In this document: positions 54,718 through 64,000 of the stretch, piece after piece
Numbering within the stretch: position 1 is the stretch's first letter
How the letters are laid out: each line of letters starts with the position of its first letter
Assembly: GCA_015680685.1 (NCBI GenBank)
Contig: MNCI01004788.1
Coordinates: forward strand, 1-64,000
Length of the DNA stretch: 64,000 bases
Direction of reading: 5' to 3'
Source of the DNA: Gnetum montanum
Taxonomy: Eukaryota > Streptophyta > Gnetopsida > Gnetales > Gnetaceae
The notes under the pieces: generated by a model
The model's database searches: none
What the model was told of the DNA's origin: nothing
What the model saw: the letters and a program-made list of their open reading frames with translations, nothing else
Translations under genes and position numbers: made by a program

Positions 54718-57000
54718 TAACAAAGGGGCAAGGTTAGCGCATCTATCTACCTGATCTAATCCTAAAATGAGAAAACTATGGTTGAAAAGGACTTATGGCA
54801 AAGAATATAAGGGCTATAATGAGCTAACTTTAGAAGAAAGAATCTACTTTAAAATTGGCACATATCCCCTATTTTTGACAAAAGTACTCAACAAACTATC
54901 CACTTATGTGGCTAAAGGAAATGTGATCCTAATAGGCAAATACAATGCCAACCTTACACAACTCTACTGTATGGAAATACATAGGTGGTTTGAAGAAAGA
55001 ATGGCATGGAAGACAACACTTCCATTACCTTGCCTTATTTGAAAGTTTTCTAGGCGACACAAAATCCTAGGATACATAAACAATGTTCCTAGGATAGCCA
55101 AAAATTCTTTATACACTAAGTTGCTCAAACCAACACCACCCAAGAAAGATTAGAATAAAGAACAAGAATAAGAACAAGAACAAGAGCAACAACAACAACA
55201 ACAATAGAAGCAACAACATCAACAAAATTAGGAGCAATACAACAATAGCAACTTCCACCATCACCATTGTAAGATTATAGACTATTGATGAATCATCTAC
55301 AATAAATTACAGAAACCATCAACTAGGGAACAAGGAAGGGCCAATCTTTACAAAGTTATCAACAATGCCATCTAGCCCACAGTTTTAGTAGATCCAACAA
55401 GTGGAAGGATCTCACTACAGTTAGGAGGAGAGGTAAAAGAGTAACAATTGATCTCTTGGAATGCTACATCATTCCAAGTGGTGCTTAAGATTAGAGAAGG
55501 AGCCACAATAGTGGTAATGCAACGTAAGGATCTAGTAGGAGTAGCAGAGGTGATTACCAATCACATTAAAGAATCTTTCAACATACCTATTGTATCATCG
55601 ATGAATCTAACTAGAGCCAAAGATGCTCAAATATTAGTCGGAACCTCTATGGCTCTTGCTAACCATGAGAATGTGCTCAATAGACTACTATAGACTAGGC
55701 AAGTCATGAAAACACTTTTTGAAATCCCCAATGATGTCACTATAGTATAGTCTAAACTCACTGCTATCAAAGGGAAACTAATCATGGTAGAGACAAGGGT
55801 AGAGCATACAGAAAATGAAACTCTAAGATTACAAGAAGATCTTGTAGCCTAGAGAGCTGAATGTAGAGATCCTACACAACTCATTGCACTAAAATAGATA
55901 GAATAGTTCTAGCCTAAGTAGATGAATAACTTTATTAAGAAAAATAAATAGATGGTAACAGAGAGAAAGTGGTATGAAATGCCTCTACTATAAGCACAAA
56001 CATATGCACAGATAAATGCACTTACAACAGCATAAGAGGAAAATAAACAACTTGCTACTAGAAACATGAGGTTGATCACTATCACAAAGCAAAAAAACAT
56101 TTTAGAAGAGATCATTTACTAGTTAAGGGAATAATTGTTGAGGATCAACCAAGACATGAGTTACCTCACAAGAGAAAATCATATCCTCTTAATGGAGGAG
56201 GTACATACCATCAAACAAAAGTTAGCCATTGAAATAAGTGCATGGCAAAATGAGACAAAGAAACATGAAAGGCTTAAGGAACACTTCCATGATCAAGTGG
56301 GCATATATAAGCAAATTAACAAGAAAGATATCTAGATGAACAAAGCTAGAATCAACACCATGTCAACACACAATCTTAATTGGCAACCCATCTTGGATAG
56401 TTATGCCCTTGTCCATCAAGTAGAAGTTAAAAAAATACCTATAGATTAAGGATATGAAAGAATACATGGGGTTAGTTAACCCCCATTATGATAATTTAGC
56501 CATGCTAATAGCAGGCAGGCCCAGGAATGAGCTAGAATAGCAAGTAGTGGCCACATGTGCTTTGTATGAAAAAGATTTTACAGATCATAAAGATAATTTG
56601 TAGAAACTCCAAGTGGTAAACTCTGAATTAGTAGCAATGAAGGCTAGCTACCAAGGTCAAAAGATGTAATAGAAAACCTAGTGAGAAGATTGATAGATAA
56701 TCATGAACAACATGAAAAGACCAGAGTTTTTGAAGAAGAAAGGAGGCAGTTTGTAGCCTGGTATGTCAAGGTAAATCAAATGTTTTTGTAGTTGTCGTGC
56801 CCATGGGATGTACCTACTACATCACACATTGCATAACAAGCATGGAAAGTACATGAGCCAAGAATGGAAAAGAAGAAGCTTTAGGTGCTCTTAAACCAAT
56901 ATAGATTTCAAAAGCCTAATGCCAAGGGGAAGCAATTGATGAAGGAGCCACCACCACTTGAAACTACATAAGGCTACATCAAGCTTTGTAAAAATTTTGT
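54718..57000 (+). pseudogene. N1 long ORF, unrecognised coiled-coil protein
   Basis: One frame, broken only by stops, runs from 54718 to about 56450 and, after one frameshift, to about 56970. Segments: MRKLWLKRTYGKEYKGYNEL and IHRWFEERMAWKTTLPLP (54767-55042), a Gln-rich stretch (about 55150-55240), a folded-looking domain (SFQVVLKIREGATIVVMQRK; 55448-55693), heptad-like coiled coil (TRENHILLMEEVHTIKQKL; 56135-56335), and a basic C-terminus. With 18574-19022 it would exceed 850 residues. No gag, protease or polymerase motif is visible. It fills the whole internal region of N1. Confidence 0.6.
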
Positions 57001-57160
57001 TTTTGTTAAAGTTGGCATGTCATGCTTTTTGTGATTTTTGTAAATACCATTGTGGCATCTAAGAGTAATGTAGATAGTAGTTAGTATCCTGAAAGTCTAC
57101 CTTCCAATTTTGTAAGGAACTCCATTCTCATTTTTTTAAAACTTAAGGACGAGTTTTCAA

Positions 57161-57175
57161 TCAGTCATGGGGGTA
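57161..57175 (+). promoter_or_regulatory. N1 polypurine tract
   Basis: TCAGTCATGGGGGTA precedes the LTR. The 25 bases before the LTR match those of A2 with one difference. Confidence 0.8.
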
Positions 57176-58056
57176 TGATAAATCACATTTTTGGAAGGCT
57201 ATGATATTAGGCATCCAATATCGGAGCACAAGCTATGATGTCAGATATCCAATATCACAAACAAGTGTAGGCCTATAAATATGACACTTAGGAGGATAGT
57301 CCAAAAGCAAGTTTCATTCCATAGTGAAATTATCTTAGTTTATTTTCTTGATTTTAGCACTTAGCACTTAGCAGTGTATGTCTGTCGTGTGATGTTAACT
57401 AATTGAATGGAGTCTTTATTCAAGTGGAATATACTTGGATACATTTAATAACCAGAAATAAAGATCAAGATTACTTTGCATCATTACAACATCACTCAGA
57501 TTTCTTTATTGTCTACTTAGACTAATGTTTACTATTTTCACTTAGTATAACATTTACTATTTTCCTAGTTATTGATTTACTTTCTATGCACTTTACTATT
57601 ACTGTTGTTAACCATAATGGATATAAATGCTTCCAAGTAGTAAGTGTGATTTTTTGGTAACCCAATAGTATTATCGTTTGGTTCACTTAATAACAAGATA
57701 CTTGGTAATCCTGATAACATTTACATAAGTACAAGAAGTTTGCAGAGAATTAGGAATAAATGTACATTGCACTAGGCTAGATTGGATTCATTTAATGTTA
57801 CTTAGATTTAGAAAACACTTCATTTACCTTATGTTTACTAGGAGTAATATGGCCCTACAACATCAACACATCAAATAGCTCACTGTGAGTTAAACCATAT
57901 GCATCAATTTTACTAGCTCACATGGGAAGACAACGATTGCAAACTTAAACCAATTACTAGCATAACCACATTACCCTGTCCATGAAATTGAACCAGGTTA
58001 TGCGTGAACACTCGTATCTCATATGGTTGGGTGTTGGATTAGTTCATTGCTCATCA
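57176..58056 (+). repeat. N1 3' LTR (881 bp)
   Basis: It starts TGATAAATCACATTTTTGG, has GATATT/CCAATATC inverted repeats, TATA (CTATAAATATG) at 57272-57282, and ends TTGCTCATCA. It shares ends and signal layout with A2 LTRs, but the interior is diverged. The 5' LTR is not in the window. Confidence 0.75.
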
Positions 58057-58985
58057 CCACCCTAGTCATATTTTGTGAGTTTGTATTCTTAACATTTGAA
58101 TTTTTGTGTTTGCAATGTTAGGGAAGGTTGGTGGCTAGAATGGGCAACTCCAACTTTTGGGTTCATAAGATCATGCATCCTTTCAACAAGATTTGGAAGA
58201 AACTGCACAGAAGTTTCCATTTTGGTCACAAAAATAGTGAATAGTAGTGCATGCATTTTAATTTGATTTTCACGCCTATTCTACTTAGTCATGTTACAAC
58301 ATGAAAATATTGTAAACAAGGAATCAAATAACTTGTATTAAAAGTAGATTCTTTGATATATAATTATTGTTTTGTTGTGAATATAGAGAGGGGAATCTAC
58401 ATTCTGTATGAGGATGTAAGGTCTTGTGGATATGAGGATGTGCATGTAATGTGGTCTATTTTGATAGGAACTTAGATGAAAGTCATCATTGCTACTGGTT
58501 GAAAAAGTCAACATGGAAAATATGCCAAATTTTTGCAAGAGGATTTTCATTACAGATGCTTTTCCTTGAAGGATGAATGAGAAAGCTACTTGTCAAAAAA
58601 CATGGTTTGTTTGATGTCCTGACTCTATCTTTTTATGCATAAATGCATTATAATGCCTTGTTTTGTTAATCATTTTGAATGTAGCAGGGATGTAATTACA
58701 ATTTTATATCTTATTTTGAAACATTAAGACACTAAAGGTAGCTTCTTTTAGTTAAGCCAACATACTAAGGGTTAGTTTGATTTGTGCTTGATAATCATCT
58801 TAGCCTTATCTCAACTTAATTCATGCTTAATACAAAAATTACAGTAGCATCAATTCTTTTTTAATTGTAGTATTTGAGATAGTTCAGTACATGGAGATAT
58901 GTTAGGAATTTAAACATATTCATAGATTATTTTGTTGATATGTTCTTGACATTATATGTTTGCTTTGACCATAAAAAATATCTGT
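58057..58985. other. AT-rich stretch with no recognised gene
   Basis: It contains no frame with family features on either strand. It lies downstream (minus strand) of the kinase pseudogene exons, where the last kinase exon would be expected but is not found. Confidence 0.5.
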
Positions 58986-58989
58986 GAGA

Positions 58990-60780
58990 GGATTTCTAAG
59001 AGGTAGAGTCAGCTGGCAATTGATACATACCAATCAAAGGAAATTCTTCTAGTGAAAAGCTCAAGCAAGACAATGGGAAAATTGTATATATCACTCTTTG
59101 TAGGGTACATTTCTACCATGGCATGTTCAAGAGTGTTGTTCCCAAAAGAATTTAGGATATGCATAGGGACCTACAAATAAATTATGTAATGTTTATTTGT
59201 ATCTGATTGTATCAAGATCCTATTGTAGGCATACTATAAATATGAAAACTACAACACTTGGCACTCTACTCTAAGAGTACATGTGGCTATTCCAGAGTCT
59301 CATAGATATGGATAGATATTGTCGTTAAGTAAAATATTTGCCACCTTAAAGTTTTTGTGCACAATAGAAGGCATACAAACCTTATGTAGATATTTTCCAG
59401 ACAAAAATGTCATAACCTATATTGTCAATCCCTAGTGTACAATAAATAAATGATATATTCAACAAGTTTTAACAGAAGGAAAACTCATTGTAGAGCCCTG
59501 GCTATGCTGAGTGCAATCTTCACATTACTATTCGAAGTCAATTTCTAGTTATTATCATCATCACCATGTAAGATATTTTCAAGATTTCCATTGCCATAGT
59601 ATTCATAAACAAGAAGCTGTTTCCCATTTTCGATGGAATTTCCAAGAAGCTCAATGAGGGTCTCACATCCTAACCGTGATATATTGGCAACTACTTCTAG
59701 GAAAGCTTCATTAGAGTTGGTATTTTCCTAAAAGCCATAATTTGAAAATGAAAATCACCACGGTGATTAATAGACTTGTATGCTATTAAGTATAAGACTA
59801 TAAGTGATATTCTAGGTTCCCTTTTCCAAGAACTCAAGAAAATATTTAATAGGAATAAAGCAAAGAACAAAATAAAGATAGAATCATAGAAAGCAGAGAG
59901 AAATAAATATGTAATTAAATCAATCTCTTGGTTTGCTAGGTTGTGGATTTCAAGCTATCAAGAGGCCCATTCCCTAGTTCAAAATCTCCTAAACTTTAAA
60001 TTTTTAAAAGCAGTATCAAATCCAAACTGTTAGGTCCTTAGACTAGGGACTGATTCAACTATATTTTATTAAAATTTCCACTAAAGTTTATGTTTTGGTT
60101 GAAAATAAAATTGTTAGGGCATAGGGAATTGAAATGTAGTTAATATTGGAATTTTGGAATAGAGAAGTAGCTCAAATAAACTATATTTAAATTATTAAGG
60201 ATTCAGCACTAGCTAGTGTTGGATTCTACTCCAAAAAGTTAAAAATGGTATCAGTCTAACTTCCAATCGTTAAAATAAAATGTAAAATTTCAAGGACAAA
60301 AGCCATCTCATTAGTTAATTTGTATGCTCACCAAGTTTCATATAATTTGGATGTTAAAAATTAATTTAAAGTTATTAGGAGTTGTACCAATGAATTCTTG
60401 AAAAAGTGAAATGTTGCAAATTATTAATAAAGAAAGAAAATGGATAACACATGATGCACAACCATCATGTGTTGGAAAAGAGGAATGCTCAGTAATATGA
60501 ACAAATCAATGCTTGATATAGCTACACAAACATAAAGTGCATAATTTTCATGGTAACCATGTCTACCCAAATATGATTTACCTTTCCATTGGGAAATTTT
60601 CCTCTATAAACTTATCCCATCTTTTCCTCTCTGATCAAATTTTCTTCACTGAAGAAATTAGTTGCTACTACCAAATCTTTACCAAAAAGTGCTTTTGCAC
60701 CTATGGGACTTTTGATCATGCTACCAACAGATTCCCTCTCATCCACATTGCCACTATCACTTCTTGGAGGTAGCCTCTAT
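58990..60780 (-). pseudogene. STRUBBELIG-like leucine-rich-repeat receptor kinase, partial pseudogene with introns
   Basis: Four exon remnants of the intracellular part lie in order on the minus strand. 60776-60583 gives NFFSEENLIREEKMG and VYRGKFPNGK, with AG before and GT after. 59727-59490 gives FLEVVANISRLG, QLLVYEYYGNGNLENILH and KIALSIARAL. About 59400-59250 gives [22 protein letters not shown]. About 59175-58990 gives KSDIYNFPIVLLELFTRR. The HKNFKxANILL text in place of HRDxKxxNILL and the NGNLENILHGDDD region are as in STRUBBELIG-receptor-family kinases, which include catalytically inactive members. Stops and a lost donor (GT to AT after exon 2) show decay. Extracellular part and last exon are not seen. 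Confidence 0.75.
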
Positions 60781-61153
60781 GACATAGAATTTGGTCATCA
60801 ACTTTTAACATCCACTATAACACAAAAAATTAAAAAAGAGCATGTTCAAAAAAAATATTGATGTGTCATAAAAGGATAATGTAATCTTTAAAAACCTTAA
60901 TACATGCTTTTATCATAGTAGGAAATTATATGCATTATTTCTATCGTACTTAGGAGAGAATGAACTAATGAAAAATATTCTAAGTTAATCAATCAAGAAA
61001 ATGAAATAAACCTACTCAACCTTCATTCAACCAACCAATTACAATAATTTCATTGTTTCAAAAAGGATAAATAGATTATGTTTGGATATGAAAATGTTCA
61101 TATGAACAAAAATAGAGAGGAATTTCCAATTCAACAATGATATTGAAGGTAAG
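60781..61153. other. Intron or flank of the kinase pseudogene
   Basis: No coding features. It ends with GTAAG (61149-61153), the expected target duplication of A3. Confidence 0.4.
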
Positions 61154-61935
61154 TGATGGGACACAATATCGCATGGGCTGCGATATTGCATAAGCGATAT
61201 CACGATGCGCCATAATATCTATAAATAAGAGGCGACTCTCCATTATTTCATCATCCTAGGCTAAACAATAGGGAAAATCTAGTAGTATGATCACTCTAGA
61301 GATAGAATATTTTCCATGTGCCCGCAGTAGGAGTCCCAAAGTGAATGGATCTTTATTCGAGCAGACATTGTACCTGAACACAGGTTTGTGTACGAAAATA
61401 AAGATGAGCTTCGTGGATAAACCTTGCAGTGCATGGAATAGGATTTTATTACTATTATTTATTATATATTATTTACATGCTTTATTAGTTTATTAATTCT
61501 CTCTCAACCCTTCTCTCCTAGTTAAGTGCCTCAGTACGACGACTTTGAGCACGTGTGTTACGCTTGGTGATCCCAGCAACGATTAGCGTTTGGTAGCCAA
61601 GGTTGCATCGATTCAGGGTGTGTATAGTAAGTGGGAACGGATGCTAATGCTAGGTAATTTAGAATTAGTTCATTAGTTAGAGTTAGTAATTAGTTTCTCA
61701 ATCCTTCACCTTGTTAGCATAGGAGACAACAACATAAAAAGCATAAAAATCATATACCTTAGACTTGCTTAACCATACACCGTGCCAACTCCAAGTAAGT
61801 CTGGGAAGACAACAAATGATTAACCCTAAGTGTTCCATGGGGCATGTAGGTACTTAGTCTATGGAGTTCGACTGGATCGTGCGTGCTATTCTTGTATTTG
61901 TATGGTTGAGTGTAGGGGTATCTCACCACTCATCA
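61154..61935 (+). repeat. A3 5' LTR (782 bp)
   Basis: It starts TGATGGGACACAATATCGCA and ends CACTCATCA before the PBS. A perfect 9-bp inverted repeat (AATATCGCA / TGCGATATT, 5-nt loop) lies at about 61165-61187, and TATAAATA at 61220-61227. The outer end rests on similarity with A2/N1 LTR starts, since the partner is outside. Confidence 0.8.
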
Positions 61936-61936
61936 T

Positions 61937-61954
61937 TGGCACCGTTGCCAGGGA
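61937..61954 (+). promoter_or_regulatory. A3 primer-binding site
   Basis: TGGCACCGTTGCCAGGGA directly follows the LTR. It differs by two bases from the TGGCGCCGTTGCCGGGGA site used by Athila-type elements (tRNA-Asp type). Confidence 0.85.
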
Positions 61955-62078
61955 CTATGTGTTTGTGCGCTCAATAGAACATAGGATATCACTCACATCA
62001 TTGGGAGCCTAAACGAACCTTTAGGTTAATTAAACAAAAATTTATATAATGGTAAAATTAGCACATCGATAAATAACA

Positions 62079-63995
62079 ATGTCTCCTTCTAACAAAAGCA
62101 ACTCACCACCTAGGGATAATACACAAAACAATCGGCAATCAAAAACACATAACTAAAATCCACCAAATCATCAACAATACCGGATAGTCTATACTCATCT
62201 CGATGAGTATATTCCAGACTTTACCTTTATCCTCCATGAAGATGAATAGCTATGATGGAGAGATTTGCAAGGTAACATCGTGTTACCTCCAGATCGATCA
62301 GTCACTAACATGCTCCTCCGTGCTTTGGCACAGATTGGCATGATAGAACTATATGCTGAATACGTTGTAGGAGATTATGACTTAAGGGATTATCATCCCA
62401 CAGTAGTGCAATGTATGAGGGAATCAAGGCAAGAGAGCCAACATACACTGATGAAGGGAAAAGGGGCCCCGCACGTCCTTAGCAAAATAGGAGATGATGA
62501 ACCCATTATAATGGGTTCTCTATCAAATGATGTTCCCGCTCCTAATGATGGTGAGGAGTTAGGGTATCAGAACCTATTCTCAATGATACATAACACTAGT
62601 TCTGATCCCCGTGAATGCCAACTGTTCATAGAGGGAACAACAACTCATGATAAGGATGGGCACTTAGATCGTCATCACGATCGGGGCCGTAGAAGCTAAA
62701 GAGAAGGCAAGAAACATCATCATGGAAATGGTTCTCCTTCCTTTTCCCCTTCATCTCAGCACTCACCCTCTCCTTCCACATATAGGTGTAGCCACTATGA
62801 ACATAATGGTGAGGATAGAGGTAGAGAAAATGAGAGACCTCGACGGGAAAGTCGAGAGAGAGGACAAGGGCATGGACGAAGGGAAAGTAGGGAACAATGT
62901 AGACATCATAGGCATCATGAAAGAGATGATCATGATGAGCCCCTACTTGCAACTTGAAGTATGCTCAACATAATGGAGATTGTAAAAATTCCAACAAGGC
63001 ATCAAGGAGATAGCCGGATCAAACACTTAGACATGAACAATATCCCATGCTTTGAAGGGGGATACAACTCAGATTTGCAACATCATTTACAAGCATTCCA
63101 TGATGTCTGTGCCTTGCAAAACATAGACAATGAGTGGCAGAAACTTAAGTTATTTCCCAAGACACTCACCAAGGAAGCAGAGAGTTGGTACTGGTCCTTA
63201 GAACTAGAAACCATCAAGAGGTGGAGTACGATGTTAGAACTTTTCAACGATAAATATCAAACGTACTCCATAGTGTATAATTTGCTTAAGCAGATCCAAG
63301 GATGGAAGCAAGGTAATCATGAACCCTTGGATGTTGCCTTGGGCCACTACTACGCATTGTTACATCATTTCCTAGGCCATGGTTACACACAACGGGACCA
63401 ACTTCATCACATCGCGAATGGGCTAAGGCATGAAACTAGAAGAACCCTTAGGACTTATGCCCAAGGGAAACTATCAGAACTTAGAGCCCAAGAAGTACAT
63501 CACTTGTTGGAAAAAGTAGCAAAAGAAGAAGGTGATCTACGAAAAAGGGAAAGTGCAGAAGAATACAACTGTGATCCCTCCCTTCGGAAGAAGGGAGTAA
63601 GATTTTGTGATGAGGAGGATGAGTCACCACTCAAAGAGTTGGTGAACTAAAAAACCTTGCTGATTCAAAAACTAACAACTAAAGCATCGGCTAAGGTAGA
63701 CCAATTGTGGGATTCCTTAGACTCTAGACTTGAAAGTGTCTTGAAAGTCATAGAAGAGTCTAAGGAGGAATCAAGTAGTGATAAAGGTATGACAAAGCAG
63801 AGAAATTCAAGCCCTGCACATAACAAGGGTAAGGGGAAAATTACTATCTCCAATGAGGTTGTGGATTCTAACACAGATGATGATGGTGGATGTGAGATCT
63901 GCCAATATGACCATCCTAAGGGATTTTGTCCAATCATCTCACATCTACAAGAGTCTGGGGTGTATGCACTTAATTCGAGACTTAACCAACGGTAA
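62079..63995 (+). pseudogene. A3 gag
   Basis: The ATG at 62079 opens a single frame, broken by six stops, that reaches the window end. N-terminal block: VYTHLDEYIPDFTFILHEDE and DLQGNIVLPPDRSV. Linker with His/Arg/Ser runs. Capsid core at 62961-63650: HLDMNNIPCFEGGYN, KEAESWYWSLE, LELFNDKYQTYS, GWKQGNHEPLDVAL, HIANGLRHETRRTL. A basic/acidic tail leads to CEICQYDHPKGFC near 63890 (Cx2Cx3Hx4C). The stops (TAA, TAG, TGA) sit at positions that fit Gln, Arg or Trp codons. Confidence 0.85.
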
Positions 63996-64000
63996 ACACC

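Larger units (their letters stand above)
61154..64000 (+). mobile_element. A3: 5' part of an Athila-like element (runs off right edge)
   Basis: LTR 61154-61935, PBS, and gag to the window end. The PBS is the best preserved of the three A elements. Gag is the most open, so A3 is probably the youngest of the three, and it serves as the reference for reading A1 and A2. Confidence 0.9.

Noticed and set aside
1-64000. Search for tRNA, rRNA and snRNA genes
   Set aside because: No cloverleaf with intact A and B boxes and no rRNA-like stretch was recognised by eye; PBS sites only match tRNA 3' ends.

Overview
This window is non-coding, repeat-dominated DNA from a seed plant with a large genome. It consists almost entirely of plant Ty3/gypsy LTR retrotransposons inserted into one another, plus one decayed intron-containing receptor-kinase gene. 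The degree of decay and nesting would suit a gymnosperm or a large-genome angiosperm, but the sequence alone does not decide which. I saw no rRNA, tRNA or bacterial features.

I use local names for the elements. R1 (1 to about 3600, minus) is the 5' part of a Tat-like element. A1 (about 4790-18573, minus) is a 3'-truncated Athila-like element. It is split by R2 (7822-17299, minus), a complete gag-protease-only element with TSD AGCAT and long LTRs that carry a 181-bp tandem array. N1 (18574-19022 and 54718-58056, plus) is a non-autonomous element with one long unrecognised ORF. It is split by A2 (19023-54712, plus), a full Athila-like element with 868-bp LTRs. A2 is split by R3 (25992-51749, minus), a 25.8-kb Tat-like element with TSD GTCAA. 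R3 contains R4 (about 27930-37184, plus), a second Tat-like element that has lost its 5' end. To the right lie a STRUBBELIG-like kinase pseudogene (about 58990-60780, minus) and the 5' part of a third Athila-like element, A3 (61154 to the window end, plus). The insertion order is therefore N1, then A2 and A1, then R3 (in A2) and R2 (in A1), then R4 (in R3).

The most interesting content is in R3 and R4. Each carries, antisense to its own pol and next to the RT end of pol, an intron-containing gene. Its second exon encodes a degenerate FCP1/NIF-like HAD phosphatase domain. The two copies lie on opposite strands in different elements, yet exon 1 (119 nt) and exon 2 (450 nt) have exactly the same length and phase in both. 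In R3 the gene has about seven exons, a TATA box, a start and a stop, and sits between protease and reverse transcriptase. Clusters of a roughly 22-bp motif flank it on both sides. Extra antisense ORFs are known in Tat-lineage elements (usually reported between pol and the 3' LTR); a spliced HAD-domain gene between PR and RT is not something I recognise.

Nearly all coding sequence is interrupted by stop codons, many of a kind that C-to-T change on either strand would give. The LTR pairs, TSDs, PBS and PPT signals remain legible, and the element boundaries rest on them.
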